Shown: positions 33,356 to 42,066, counted from the stretch's first letter. The stretch: DNA of 51,116 bases from an uncultured Lachnospiraceae bacterium (GCA_910579645.1 CAJTVK010000011.1:1-51116), one strand, 5' to 3'. Made by a program: numbers and translations. Notes: generated from the sequence alone by a model not told the origin.

Positions 33356-34750
33356 TCACTCCGCTAACGCCGCCTTTATCATTATGGCACATTCCACACG
33401 CTTCCGCTGCAGCTCACAGCCAAGATCATAGGCATCGTTGATATTTCCGTGGAAATTATAAGAATTTGCCGCACATCCTCCACTGCAGTAGAATTTTGCG
33501 AAACAATCCTTACACTTTTCCTTTGCATACACATTACAGCACTTGAACTCGTCCCTGATATCGGTGCGCTTCACCCCTTCTTCCACATTTCCCATCAGGA
33601 AATCCTCATTCCCCACAAACTGATGACAGGGATACAGATCGCCCCAAGGCGTCACCGCCAGATATTCCGTTCCGGAGCCGCAGCCCGAAAGCCGCTTTGC
33701 CACGCAGGGACCTCCCTCCAGGTCAATCATGAAATGGAAGAAATTTACCGGCCGGCCGGCTTTTTTCCGTTCCAGCAGTTCCACGGCCAGCCTGTCATAT
33801 TCCGCCAGCAGCTTATACATATCCTCTTCCCGCAGTGCATAGTCATCCTCCGGCCCCGCCACTACCGGCTCCACCGAAATCTGCTCAAAGCCCAAATCCG
33901 CCAGATGCGCCACATCCTCCGCGAAATCCAGATTATAATGGGTAAAAGTGCCTCTTACATAATAATTCGTCTGGTTCCGGCTGTCCGCCAGCTTTTTGAA
34001 TTTCGGGACGATTTCCTCATAGCTTCCCTGTCCGCCCCGATGGGGACGCATCCTGTCATGCACTTCCTTGCGCCCGTCAATGCTCAGAACCACATTGGAC
34101 ATTTCCCTATTCACAAACTCCATGACCTCATCGTCCAGAAGCACGCCGTTGGTTGTCAGGGTAAAACGGAATTTCTTGCGGTTCGGCTCCTCTAGGCTTC
34201 TTCCGTAAGCCACCAGTTCCTTCACCACCTGCCAGTTCATCAGCGGTTCCCCGCCGAAAAAATCCACTTCCAGATTCACCCGGTTTCCGGAATTGGCCAC
34301 CAGAAAATCCAACGCCTTTTTTCCCGTTTCCAAACTCATCAACGCCCTTCTGCCGTGATATTCCCCCTCTTCCGCAAAGCAATATCTGCAGGCCAGGTTG
34401 CAGTCATGGGCAATATGAAGACAGAGCGCTTTCACCACGGTCTCCCGCTTCTTGAAATCCCCGATATAATTTTCGTAAATATCCGGCGCATAAAGCATCC
34501 CTGCTTCCTTCAGTTCCAGAATCTCCCCCAGTGCCTCCCGGATTTCTTCTTCCGTATAGGGCAGCTTGCCCGTCATCCCATATTCCGTCAGCTGCCGCAT
34601 CAATGCGCTGCCGTCGGCCGGGCAGCCCCCCTCCAGCAGTTTTTCCGTTATTTCAATCAAATCATACACAATATCGTCCACTACATGTACCGAACCGCTG
34701 TTCACATCCAGCACGATATTATAACCGTTATTTTTATACTGATGTACCAC
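33356..34750 (-). CDS. scfB: SCIFF peptide thioether maturase (radical SAM/SPASM)
   Basis: ScfB installs Cys-to-Thr thioether bonds in the SCIFF peptide (ranthipeptide class; characterised homologues are CteB and Tte1186). The 464-residue product has an N-terminal peptide-binding RRE region (HQYKNNGYNIVLDVNSGSVH), the radical-SAM motif CNLACRYC (about residues 116-123) and a C-terminal SPASM/auxiliary-cluster region with many Cys (CGSGTEYLAVTPWGDLYPC, CCNVYAKEKCKDC, CSGGCAANSY). The frame reaches 34852, but this prefix is encoded by the hairpin region; the conserved N-terminus starts at GTG 34750 with GAGAGGAA about 9 bases upstream. Product and maturase are followed by secDF. Confidence 0.93.
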   Translation of the reverse strand: MVHQYKNNGYNIVLDVNSGSVHVVDDIVYDLIEITEKLLEGGCPADGSALMRQLTEYGMTGKLPYTEEEIREALGEILELKEAGMLYAPDIYENYIGDFKKRETVVKALCLHIAHDCNLACRYCFAEEGEYHGRRALMSLETGKKALDFLVANSGNRVNLEVDFFGGEPLMNWQVVKELVAYGRSLEEPNRKKFRFTLTTNGVLLDDEVMEFVNREMSNVVLSIDGRKEVHDRMRPHRGGQGSYEEIVPKFKKLADSRNQTNYYVRGTFTHYNLDFAEDVAHLADLGFEQISVEPVVAGPEDDYALREEDMYKLLAEYDRLAVELLERKKAGRPVNFFHFMIDLEGGPCVAKRLSGCGSGTEYLAVTPWGDLYPCHQFVGNEDFLMGNVEEGVKRTDIRDEFKCCNVYAKEKCKDCFAKFYCSGGCAANSYNFHGNINDAYDLGCELQRKRVECAIMIKAALAE

Positions 34751-34816
34751 TTCCCTGCATTCCTCTCTTCCGTCATGCGGCAAAGCTGCCAATTTCCCTG
34801 CGCACCCCTGCATAAT

Positions 34817-34846
34817 CGAGTAGGGAAGAGCCGCCTTCCCTACTCG
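34817..34846 (-). promoter_or_regulatory. Leader hairpin 3 of scfB
   Basis: CGAGTAGGGAAG and CTTCCCTACTCG form a perfect 12-bp stem with a 6-base loop, the last of three hairpins between scfA and scfB. No T-run follows. It may stabilise the scfA mRNA or reduce readthrough into scfB. Confidence 0.75.
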
Positions 34847-34848
34847 CC

Positions 34849-34900
34849 GCACGCCCTGTGCGCCGCGTCAGCGGCATATCTCATCTGCACAGGGCTGTGC
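34849..34900 (-). promoter_or_regulatory. Leader hairpin 2 of scfB
   Basis: GCACGCCCTGTGC and GCACAGGGCTGTGC pair with one bulge around an inner GCCGC/GCGGC stem. It directly adjoins hairpin 3. Confidence 0.7.
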
Positions 34901-34906
34901 ATACAA

Positions 34907-34932
34907 TAAGCAGCGACGCAAATCGCTGCTTA
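34907..34932 (-). promoter_or_regulatory. Leader hairpin 1, downstream of scfA
   Basis: TAAGCAGCGA and TCGCTGCTTA form a perfect 10-bp stem with a 6-base loop, 22 bases after the scfA stop. A weak TTGTATG follows. Confidence 0.7.
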
Positions 34933-34954
34933 CAGAATTCTTATTCCCGGCCTG

Positions 34955-35098
34955 TTATTTTACCTTTTCGCAGCTTTGATTGCCTACGGTGCAGGATGTT
35001 TTGCAAGCCGACTGGCAGGAAGTCTGGCACTCGCCGCAGCCGCCCTTTTTCATGGATTCTTTATAATCTCTTGTGCTTAATGTCTTAATATGTTTCAT
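34955..35098 (-). CDS. scfA: SCIFF ranthipeptide precursor (six cysteines in forty-five)
   Basis: A 47-residue peptide starts MKHIKTLSTRDYKESMKK and has six cysteines (21, 24, 28, 32, 36, 43) in a GGCGECQTSCQSACKTSC-type core, the defining SCIFF pattern. Thr26, Thr34 and Thr37 are candidate crosslink partners of the maturase ScfB encoded next to it. AAGGAGG stands 7 bases before the ATG. It has its own extended -10 promoter. The biological role of SCIFF peptides is not settled; a signalling role has been proposed for some ranthipeptides. Confidence 0.95.
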   Translation of the reverse strand: MKHIKTLSTRDYKESMKKGGCGECQTSCQSACKTSCTVGNQSCEKVK

Positions 35099-35134
35099 CT
35101 CTAAGCCTCCTTACGTTCTTCCTAAACTCTTTGT

Positions 35135-35162
35135 AGTATAGCATAGTTTTTTCGATTGGAAA
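35135..35162 (-). promoter_or_regulatory. Promoter of the scfA-scfB-secDF operon
   Basis: TTTCCA (35162-35157), 16-base spacer and an extended -10 TGCTATACT (TATACT at 35140-35135) on the minus strand. It lies directly after the clpC stop. Confidence 0.65.
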
Positions 35163-35172
35163 AGCATTTTTT

Positions 35173-37641
35173 TTATTTTCCTTCTGTTTTTCCTTCCGTT
35201 TTCACGCTGAAGACTACTTTTTTGTCCTTCACTCCCGCGCTCACACGGTCTCCGGCCTGAATGCTGCCCGCCAGTATTTCCTCCGCCAGCGCATCCTCTA
35301 TCACCGTCTGGATTGCCCGCTTCAGCGGCCTTGCGCCCATTTTCAGTTCGGTATGGTTCTCTATGATATATTCTTTCAGAGCCGGCGTGATTGTCAGCTC
35401 TATATCCATCTGTTCCCTGCAGCGGGCGGTCAGATTCTTAGACAGAAGGGTAATGATACGCTTCATATCTTCCCCGTTCAGCGGATGGAACACCATGATT
35501 TCATCAATACGGTTAATGAATTCCGGCTTGAACAGCCGTTTCACCTCTTCCATGACACCCGCCTTCATCTTGTCATAATCCTTTTTTTCGTCGGTCTGGG
35601 CGGAAAATCCCAGATTTTTCGGGTCTATAATCCGCTGTGCGCCCGCATTGGACGTCATGATAAGGATGGTATTCTTAAAGTTCACCTTACGGCCTTTCGA
35701 ATCGGTAATGTGTCCGTCGTCCAATACCTGCAGCAAAATATTGAACACGTCCGGATGGGCTTTCTCCACTTCATCGAACAGCACCACAGAGTACGGATTG
35801 CGCCTTACTTTTTCGCTTAGCTGCCCGCCCTCGTCAAAGCCTACATAACCCGGCGGGGACCCGATCATCTTGGAAACGGAATGCCCTTCCATATATTCCG
35901 ACATATCCACACGGATTAAGGCATTTTCCGAGCCGAACATGGCCTCTGCCAATGCTTTGCTCAATTCCGTCTTGCCCACGCCCGTCGGGCCTAAGAACAG
36001 GAAGGATCCGATGGGACGGTTGGGGTCCTGCAGGCCTACCCGCCCCCTCCGCATAGCCTTTGCCACGGCATTCACTGCCTCTTCCTGCCCGATCACTCTT
36101 TTGTGCAGGATGGATTCCAGCTTCAGCAGACGTTCGCTTTCCTTTTCCGCCAGTTTCTTTACCGGTATCTTTGTCCACATAGCCACCACTTCGGCTATTT
36201 CATTTTCCCCCACCACATACCTGCGTTCCTCCTGCGCGCGGTCAAACCGCTGCTTCATCCGGTCGTACTTCTTTATCAGTTCATCCTGATTATGTTTGAT
36301 TTCCCCTGCCTGACTGAAAGCTTCCATGCGGATGGAGCGTTCAATCTGCACATCCATTTTGGCAATCTGCTCGCCCAGTTCCTTCATCTTATCCGGCATG
36401 CGCATCGTTTTAAGGCGCAGCGCCGAAGCCGCTTCGTCAATTAAGTCAATGGCTTTGTCCGGCAGATTCCTGTCGTTGATATATCTGGAGGAAAGGCGCA
36501 CGGCAGCTGTCAATGCGGCATCGTCAATAGTCACATGATGATGTTCCTCATACTTTCCGGCCACGCCCTTCAGAATGCGGACAGCCTCCTCCTCCGTAGG
36601 CTCTTCCACATTGACCGGCTGGAACCGACGTTCCAGCGCCGCATCCCTTTCCACATATTTCCGGTATTCGGTTATGGTAGTGGCTCCGATCAGCTGGATT
36701 TCCCCCCTGGCCAAAGAAGGTTTCAGGATATTGGAAGCATCAATGGCGCCTTCCGCCCCTCCCGCGCCGATAATCGTGTGCATTTCATCCAGGAAAAGAA
36801 TCACATTGCCGTCCTCAATCACTTCCCGGATTACTTTCTTTATTCTTTCCTCAAATTCTCCCCGGTACTTACTCCCTGCCACCATGCCGGACAGATCCAG
36901 AGTCAGCACCCTTTTATCCTGTACCGTAAAAGGAACCTCTCCCGAAACAATACGCAGCGCAAGACCTTCCACCACTGCCGTCTTCCCCACTCCCGGCTCA
37001 CCGATAAGACAAGGGTTATTCTTCGTCCGGCGGCTCAGAATCTGAATCACCCGGCCGATTTCATCTTCTCTCCCGATCACCGGATCCAAGTCCCCCGACC
37101 TGGCCAATGCCGTAAGGTCACGGCTGTACTGCTCCAGCACCGATGCGCCGCCCCGCTTCCTACCGTTCTGTTTTTTCCCCAAGTCTTCCTTATATAGGCT
37201 GCTGTCTTCCCCCATGGCTGCCAGAGTATCCACATAAACCTTCTGTACGGACAGCCCCAGCGTATTCAGCAGACGCACGGCCACGTTCTCCCCTTCCTTA
37301 ATAAGGGCGAGCAGAATATGCTCCGTCCCGGTTCGGAACGCCCCGAAACGTTCCGCCTGCCTGTGGCCTTCCTCCAGTATTTTCAAGGCTCTGGGAGAGT
37401 ATCCGTCCCGGTCCTTTGCCAAAACCCCTTTATCCGGCGTAATCAAATCCCGGATCATTTCCATCAGCTGTATTTCCTCCAAGCCGTTGGCTGCCAGCAC
37501 CTTAGCCGCCACCCCGGTTCCCTCCCGCAGCAGCCCGGCCAATATATGCTCCGTCCCCACATAGCCCTGACGAAGGCTTATCGCTGTCTTCTCCGCTAAC
37601 AGCAGCGCTGTCTTCGCCTTATCCGTAAACTGTGACTGCAT
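35173..37641 (-). CDS. clpC: ATP-dependent Clp protease ATPase/chaperone ClpC
   Basis: ClpC unfolds proteins for degradation by ClpP. The 822-residue product has two N-terminal Clp repeats (about 1-145), AAA-1 with GEPGVGKT and FLDEMHT, a coiled middle domain with the UVR-like QDELIKKYDRMKQRFDRA, AAA-2 with FLGPTGVGKTEL and VLFDEVEKAHPDV, and a C-terminal D2-small domain. The ATG at 37641 has GGAGG 9 bases upstream; a TTG one codon earlier also exists. Its first base overlaps the last base of the gntR stop (TGATG), so it is coupled to that regulator. McsA, McsB and CtsR genes are absent. Confidence 0.95.
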   Translation of the reverse strand: MQSQFTDKAKTALLLAEKTAISLRQGYVGTEHILAGLLREGTGVAAKVLAANGLEEIQLMEMIRDLITPDKGVLAKDRDGYSPRALKILEEGHRQAERFGAFRTGTEHILLALIKEGENVAVRLLNTLGLSVQKVYVDTLAAMGEDSSLYKEDLGKKQNGRKRGGASVLEQYSRDLTALARSGDLDPVIGREDEIGRVIQILSRRTKNNPCLIGEPGVGKTAVVEGLALRIVSGEVPFTVQDKRVLTLDLSGMVAGSKYRGEFEERIKKVIREVIEDGNVILFLDEMHTIIGAGGAEGAIDASNILKPSLARGEIQLIGATTITEYRKYVERDAALERRFQPVNVEEPTEEEAVRILKGVAGKYEEHHHVTIDDAALTAAVRLSSRYINDRNLPDKAIDLIDEAASALRLKTMRMPDKMKELGEQIAKMDVQIERSIRMEAFSQAGEIKHNQDELIKKYDRMKQRFDRAQEERRYVVGENEIAEVVAMWTKIPVKKLAEKESERLLKLESILHKRVIGQEEAVNAVAKAMRRGRVGLQDPNRPIGSFLFLGPTGVGKTELSKALAEAMFGSENALIRVDMSEYMEGHSVSKMIGSPPGYVGFDEGGQLSEKVRRNPYSVVLFDEVEKAHPDVFNILLQVLDDGHITDSKGRKVNFKNTILIMTSNAGAQRIIDPKNLGFSAQTDEKKDYDKMKAGVMEEVKRLFKPEFINRIDEIMVFHPLNGEDMKRIITLLSKNLTARCREQMDIELTITPALKEYIIENHTELKMGARPLKRAIQTVIEDALAEEILAGSIQAGDRVSAGVKDKKVVFSVKTEGKTEGK

Positions 37642-38018
37642 CAATCAAGACCTCCATAATCTTCATATATTTCATCTATAAGAGCATGCACTTCTTCCCT
37701 GGAAATATTCTTACAGATTCCTTTTGCAAGGATTACTTTCAAATCAATACGCAGTTCTTCTATTGTCTCCAGCCTGTCGGCATCAATGGAAATCACCGCT
37801 CCCCTGCGCCTGTCCACCTTCACAAAGCCTTCCTGCTTCAATACAGTATATGCTTTGTTCACTGTATGCATGTTTATCCCGATATCCTCCGCCAGCTGCC
37901 TCACACTGGGAAGCTCATCCCCTTCCCGTATCCTGGAAGTGGCAATGCCAAGGATAATCTGGTTTCTCAGCTGTAAGTACAGTGCCTCGTCACTGTTAAA
38001 ATCAATCTCAATTATCAT
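37641..38018 (-). CDS. GntR-family (YtrA-like) regulator coupled to clpC
   Basis: The 125-residue protein has an N-terminal winged helix (about 10-75: YLQLRNQIILGIATSRIREG, ELPSVRQLAEDIGINMHTVNKAY, LKQEGFVKVDRRRGAVI) and a short helical C-terminus, the layout of the YtrA subfamily of GntR. It overlaps clpC by one base. YtrA members usually repress their own operon, so it is likely a repressor of clpC in place of CtsR. GGAG stands 7 bases before the ATG. A large palindrome lies just upstream. Confidence 0.88.
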   Translation of the reverse strand: MIIEIDFNSDEALYLQLRNQIILGIATSRIREGDELPSVRQLAEDIGINMHTVNKAYTVLKQEGFVKVDRRRGAVISIDADRLETIEELRIDLKVILAKGICKNISREEVHALIDEIYEDYGGLD

Positions 38019-38049
38019 CCTTCTGCTCCGTCACTGAAACAAAACCTTA

Positions 38050-38131
38050 TTGGCTGATATATGCCGTGCCGGACGGTATCTCCTGACAGAACCTTCCTGT
38101 CCCATACCGCCGCCGACCATATATCAGCCAA
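38050..38131. repeat. 82-bp imperfect palindrome upstream of gntR-clpC
   Basis: TTGGCTGATATATG (38050-38063) and CATATATCAGCCAA (38118-38131) are perfect 14-bp arms. Inside, CGGTAT/ATACCG and CTGACAGAA/TTCCTGTC pair with mismatches, so the whole element can fold into one long stem. It lies 31 bases before the gntR ATG and 43 bases after the SH3-protein stop. It may be a regulator operator, an RNA structure or a small non-autonomous element. Confidence 0.75.
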
Positions 38132-38174
38132 ACTGACCCATCCGAATATTCTGTTTCTTCTACCGTAATACCGT

Positions 38175-39569
38175 TTATTTCTTATCATCCATATTGAGGA
38201 ACTCAAATTCAAACTCATCGTCCTCTATCAGGAAGTTTTTTGCCTTCCTTTTCGCCTGCGGTTTCTGCGCTACCGGCTGTCCGGCTTCCGCTTCCTCCTC
38301 CGGATCGTATTCCACCGCTCTCTCCGGGACAGGCTTCCTTTCCCTTTCCCGTACCGGCTTGGCTTTCGGTACCGGTTTCTGTGGTTTCTCCTGCACGGCT
38401 TCCACAGGCCGTTTCTTACGGACCGGCTTCGGCTCCTCTATCACTTCTTCCTCTTCTTCCTCGTCTTCTTCGTCCTCCTCATACTCCTCGTCTTCGTACA
38501 TATCCTTCAGCTTAAACAGCAGAATGGCCACCACTATGGCTAAAACCGCTGCCAGTACGGCCAGCACGATAATTATAATTTTCTGCGTGCCTGCCTGCTT
38601 TCCGCTGGCGGCGCTGAGTCTCTCCCCGGCTTCCGCCGCTGCCCGGAGATTTGCCAGCGACTGCTGGGTTCCTGCAATATTGTCCAGCAGAAACCACTCT
38701 TCCACTCCGTCCTTGTTGGGCATGTACACCATTTCATAATCCGGTTTCACCGCCGGCTCGGGAGCCGGAGCCGGTTCCGGTTCCGGAATCTGCTGGCCTT
38801 CTCCGCCGGCCCCTTCCGCGCCCTCCGTTCCTTCCGTACCCTCCGCGGGCGCTTCCGCCGGTGTCTCGGCGGGTGTTTCCGCCGGTGTCTCCGCCGGTGC
38901 TTCCGCCGGTGTCTCCGTAACCACGGGAGCCGGCGGGTCGCCTACCGTCACTAAATCCGAACGGATAAAACCTACGATTTCCCGTCCGTTCTGATTCGTA
39001 TACTTTATCTGATACCATTTCTTGCCGTCCGGAGCCTTTGCTTCCCCCGTAATGACCACCGGCGTGTTCTGTGCCGCCGAACCTACGATTTCATGCTGTG
39101 TGGACGCCCCCTGACGGACCCTGGCACTTTTATAGTTTACATATGCCTTTGTTTCCGCAATGGCCGTTACCTGGGTCGCTGCCGGCTTCGCGGCGGAGGC
39201 ATTCGTGCTGGCAGACACTATGGTCGTGCTGGTTGTGGTAGTTGCCGTATTCGTCGTGTTTGCCGTAGCTTTCAGCATCAAATCGGAACGCACATAACCG
39301 GTGCTGTTCTCATAGCTTACCTTATACCATAATGCCCCCGTGCTGTCTTTCACTTCATCAATTACCGTCACCATGGTTCCCTTCAGCAGGCTTGATAATG
39401 AGTCGCTCTGGGTAGAAGGCTCTTTCCTCACCTTGGCAGCATCCGCAGTTATCATTCCCGAAGCCTGTACATATGCCCTTCCCACGGCAGGCACTGCCAA
39501 AGACAAAAGCATTGCCAATGCCATGCCTGACACTAACCCCAAGATTTTTCTTCTACATGTTCTTTTCAT
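38175..39569 (-). CDS. Membrane-anchored protein with two bacterial SH3 domains
   Basis: The 464-residue product starts with a signal peptide (MKRTCRRKILGLVSGMALAM...), then two SH3b domains (about 37-100 and 140-215) with RVRQGAST-, GYVRSDLM- and GFIRSDL-type motifs, which usually bind peptidoglycan. A Pro-Ala-Glu repeat and Glu/Gly/Pro linker follow (about 215-275), then one membrane helix (IIIIVLAVLAAVLAIVVAIL, about 328-348), and a cytoplasmic tail with a polyacidic stretch and Lys/Arg/Pro-rich part ending FEFEFLNMDDKK. It is thus a wall-to-cytoplasm spanning protein of unknown role. AGAGGAAG precedes the ATG. It is 52 bases after the zinc-ribbon gene. Confidence 0.8.
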   Translation of the reverse strand: MKRTCRRKILGLVSGMALAMLLSLAVPAVGRAYVQASGMITADAAKVRKEPSTQSDSLSSLLKGTMVTVIDEVKDSTGALWYKVSYENSTGYVRSDLMLKATANTTNTATTTTSTTIVSASTNASAAKPAATQVTAIAETKAYVNYKSARVRQGASTQHEIVGSAAQNTPVVITGEAKAPDGKKWYQIKYTNQNGREIVGFIRSDLVTVGDPPAPVVTETPAEAPAETPAETPAETPAEAPAEGTEGTEGAEGAGGEGQQIPEPEPAPAPEPAVKPDYEMVYMPNKDGVEEWFLLDNIAGTQQSLANLRAAAEAGERLSAASGKQAGTQKIIIIVLAVLAAVLAIVVAILLFKLKDMYEDEEYEEDEEDEEEEEEVIEEPKPVRKKRPVEAVQEKPQKPVPKAKPVRERERKPVPERAVEYDPEEEAEAGQPVAQKPQAKRKAKNFLIEDDEFEFEFLNMDDKK

Positions 39570-39621
39570 CTGTGCTTCCTCTCTGTTGCATCCCCATTGA
39601 CCGTCTTTTCACAAAACTTCC

Positions 39622-40089
39622 TTATTTACGGCTGAACCGCTTTTCCCCTTTGTTCTCCGTCTCCTTATCGTTGCCATAGCCCACCATATGATTGGCCGAA
39701 CGCTGCTTTTCTTCCAGTTTCCTATGATATGCCACTTCACAGGTAGGGCATAAAACGCCTGTCCTGATATCTGCCCCGCACATCTCGCATTTCAGCAGGA
39801 CTTTGGAATCCTGCGCCACTTCCAGCCGCGATTCTTTCAGCATCTGCCGGATGGCTTTCTGCGTCACGCCCGTATTCAGCGTAATGTCCGCCGATGTTGC
39901 GCCCGGGTTCTGCTCAATGTAATTCCGTGCCTTGCCATAGTCGTCAAATCCCTTCGCCCGGCAATTCTCACACTCATATTCCCCGCATCCCTTGAAAATC
40001 ATCAGCCCTCCGCAATTCTCACACTCATACGGCCGGTTGTAATCGTTAATGTCCAATACATCCCTCTTAAATTTTTCCCTTCCGTCCAT
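39622..40089 (-). CDS. Zinc-ribbon/helix-turn-helix protein (flagellar-operon YvyF-like)
   Basis: The 155-residue protein carries a first zinc ribbon (CENCGGLMIFKGCGEYECENC), a helical segment resembling a winged helix (TSADITLNTGVTQKAIRQML) and a second ribbon (CEMCGADIRTGVLCPTC). This arrangement resembles the family annotated as flagellar-operon protein/YvyF. No flagellar genes are in the window. AAGGGG stands 7 bases before ATG 40089; a frame from 40122 would overlap purD. It begins 22 bases after purD, so it may be cotranscribed with the purine genes. Confidence 0.72.
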   Translation of the reverse strand: MDGREKFKRDVLDINDYNRPYECENCGGLMIFKGCGEYECENCRAKGFDDYGKARNYIEQNPGATSADITLNTGVTQKAIRQMLKESRLEVAQDSKVLLKCEMCGADIRTGVLCPTCEVAYHRKLEEKQRSANHMVGYGNDKETENKGEKRFSRK

Positions 40090-40111
40090 ATCAAATCCCC
40101 TTATCCCTTTC

Positions 40112-41383
40112 CTATGCTTCATCTATCGCTTTGCCGATATCATGCCGCATATATTTATTTTCAAATTCTACCCATTCCGTCGCCCTATAGGCATTTGCAC
40201 GGGCTTCCTTCAAGTCACTCCCTTTTGCCGTCACGCCTAGCACACGCCCGCCGTTGGTCACAATTCCCTCCTCCGTCCGCTTCGTCCCCGCGTGGAAACA
40301 GTAATATCCTTCCCTGCCGTCAAAATTTTCCAACCCCCGGATCACATAGCCCTTCTCATAGCTTACCGGATAACCCTCCGAAGCCAGGACTACACAGACT
40401 GCCGCATTGTCCTCAAACCGCAGTTCCACTTGCTCCAGCTTCCCGTCAATGCATGCCTCCATTACTTCTATCATGTCGTTTTCCATTCTCGGAAGCACTA
40501 CCTGGGCCTCCGGGTCGCCGAACCTGGCATTATATTCCAACACCTTTGGACCGTCTTCGGTCAGCATCAGCCCGAAGAAGATAATCCCTTTGAATTCCCT
40601 GCCTTCCGCCGCCATGGCGTCCACCGTAGGCTGAAAGATATGTTCCCGGCAGAACGCATCCACTTCCGCCGTATAAAAAGGGCTGGGGGAAAACGTACCC
40701 ATTCCGCCCGTATTCAGCCCTTTATCTCCGTCCAAGGCACGTTTATGATCCTGTGCGGAGGTCATTGTCTTAATGGTCTTTCCGTCTACAAAGGAAAGCA
40801 CCGACACCTCCCTCCCGGTCATAAATTCCTCTATTACCAGCTTATTTCCTGCCGTGCCGAACTGTTTGTCCAACATAATGGATTTCACGCCCGCTTTTGC
40901 TTCCTCCAAGTCCCCGCAAATCAGCACGCCTTTCCCCAAGGCCAGTCCGTCCGCCTTTAATACAATCGGAAACTTTGCTTTTTCCAGATAGTCCATGGCA
41001 GCCTGCGCATTGTCAAAATTCTCATAGGCAGCCGTGGGAATATGATATTTTTTCATCAAATCCTTGGAAAAGGCTTTGCTTCCCTCCAGAATTGCCGCGT
41101 TTTTCCTTGGCCCGAACGTACGGATCCCCGCAGCTTCCATTTCATCCACCAAACCGCCCACTAACGGGTCGTCCATGCCCACAATCACCAAGTCGATTTC
41201 CTTTTCCTTCGCAAAGGCCGTCAGTTTGTCAAATTCCATAGCGCCTATGGGCACGCATTCCGCAATCTGCCCGATTCCCGCGTTGCCCGGAGCACAGTAT
41301 ATTTTCTCTGTCCTATCGCTCTTTGCCGCGCTGGCTGCTATGGCATGCTCTCTTCCGCCGCTGCCGACAATCAATATCTTCAT
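40112..41383 (-). CDS. purD: Phosphoribosylamine-glycine ligase
   Basis: PurD makes glycinamide ribonucleotide from phosphoribosylamine, glycine and ATP. The 423-residue ATP-grasp enzyme begins MKILIVGSGGREHAIA and has FPIVLKADGLALGKGV, NTGGMGTFSPSPFY and LEYNARFGDPEAQ. The ATG at 41383 has GGGAGG 6 bases upstream and overlaps the purN stop in an ATGA. Confidence 0.96.
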   Translation of the reverse strand: MKILIVGSGGREHAIAASAAKSDRTEKIYCAPGNAGIGQIAECVPIGAMEFDKLTAFAKEKEIDLVIVGMDDPLVGGLVDEMEAAGIRTFGPRKNAAILEGSKAFSKDLMKKYHIPTAAYENFDNAQAAMDYLEKAKFPIVLKADGLALGKGVLICGDLEEAKAGVKSIMLDKQFGTAGNKLVIEEFMTGREVSVLSFVDGKTIKTMTSAQDHKRALDGDKGLNTGGMGTFSPSPFYTAEVDAFCREHIFQPTVDAMAAEGREFKGIIFFGLMLTEDGPKVLEYNARFGDPEAQVVLPRMENDMIEVMEACIDGKLEQVELRFEDNAAVCVVLASEGYPVSYEKGYVIRGLENFDGREGYYCFHAGTKRTEEGIVTNGGRVLGVTAKGSDLKEARANAYRATEWVEFENKYMRHDIGKAIDEA

Positions 41384-42066
41384 GAGCAACCTCCCTTATC
41401 CGTTTCTATGCACCTGCCGTCTTCCACGGCAATTTTCCCATTGGCAATCATATCTATCGCTTTCGGCAATATCACCCATTCCGCCTGCTCCATCACCCGT
41501 TTCTGCAGAATCTCAGGCGTATCCCCTTTTTCCACCGAAACCGCTTTCTGCAAGATAATCGGCCCGGTATCCGTCCCTTCATCCACAAAATGCACGGTGG
41601 CTCCCGTCACCTTCACGCCTCGTTCCAGAGCCTTCTCATGTACCTTCAGCCCGTAATAGCCTTTCCCGCAGAAAGAAGGAATCAATGACGGATGGATATT
41701 GATAATCCGGTTCCTGTAACCGGCAATCATCTCTTCCGGAAGCACCACCAGAAACCCGGCCAGCACAATCAAATCCGGCCCTGCCTGCTGCACGGCTTCC
41801 AGAAATGCCCGGTTAAACGCTTCCCTGTCCTCATAGTCTTTCGGCGATATGCACAATGCGGGGATCCCCTCTTCCGCCGCCCTTACCAAAGCATATGCTT
41901 TCCTGTTATTGCTGACGACGGATATAATTTCCGTGTTGGTTATGGTTTTGTTCTTTATTCCGTCTATTATCGCCTGCAGATTCGTTCCGCCGCCGGAAAC
42001 ACATACCAACAGCCTCAGCCGGCCGCCCTCCCGGCTGTCTGTCACGGTTCCATCCTCTTTCAGCAT
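41380..42066 (-). CDS. purN: Phosphoribosylglycinamide formyltransferase
   Basis: PurN formylates GAR with 10-formyl-THF. The 228-residue product has VSGGGTNLQAII, the NIHPSLIPSF active-site block (Asn/His) and VTGATVHFVDEGTDTGPII with the catalytic Asp. The N-terminus has about 15 extra residues relative to the usual LRLLVCVSGGG start. It overlaps purM by 7 bases and purD by 4. Confidence 0.95.
   Translation of the reverse strand: MLKEDGTVTDSREGGRLRLLVCVSGGGTNLQAIIDGIKNKTITNTEIISVVSNNRKAYALVRAAEEGIPALCISPKDYEDREAFNRAFLEAVQQAGPDLIVLAGFLVVLPEEMIAGYRNRIINIHPSLIPSFCGKGYYGLKVHEKALERGVKVTGATVHFVDEGTDTGPIILQKAVSVEKGDTPEILQKRVMEQAEWVILPKAIDMIANGKIAVEDGRCIETDKGGCS

Noticed and set aside
34751..34852. 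A 34-residue N-terminal extension of scfB
   Set aside because: It is translated hairpin sequence. Known ScfB proteins begin at the HQYKxNGYNIVLD region, where a GTG with a ribosome binding site exists.
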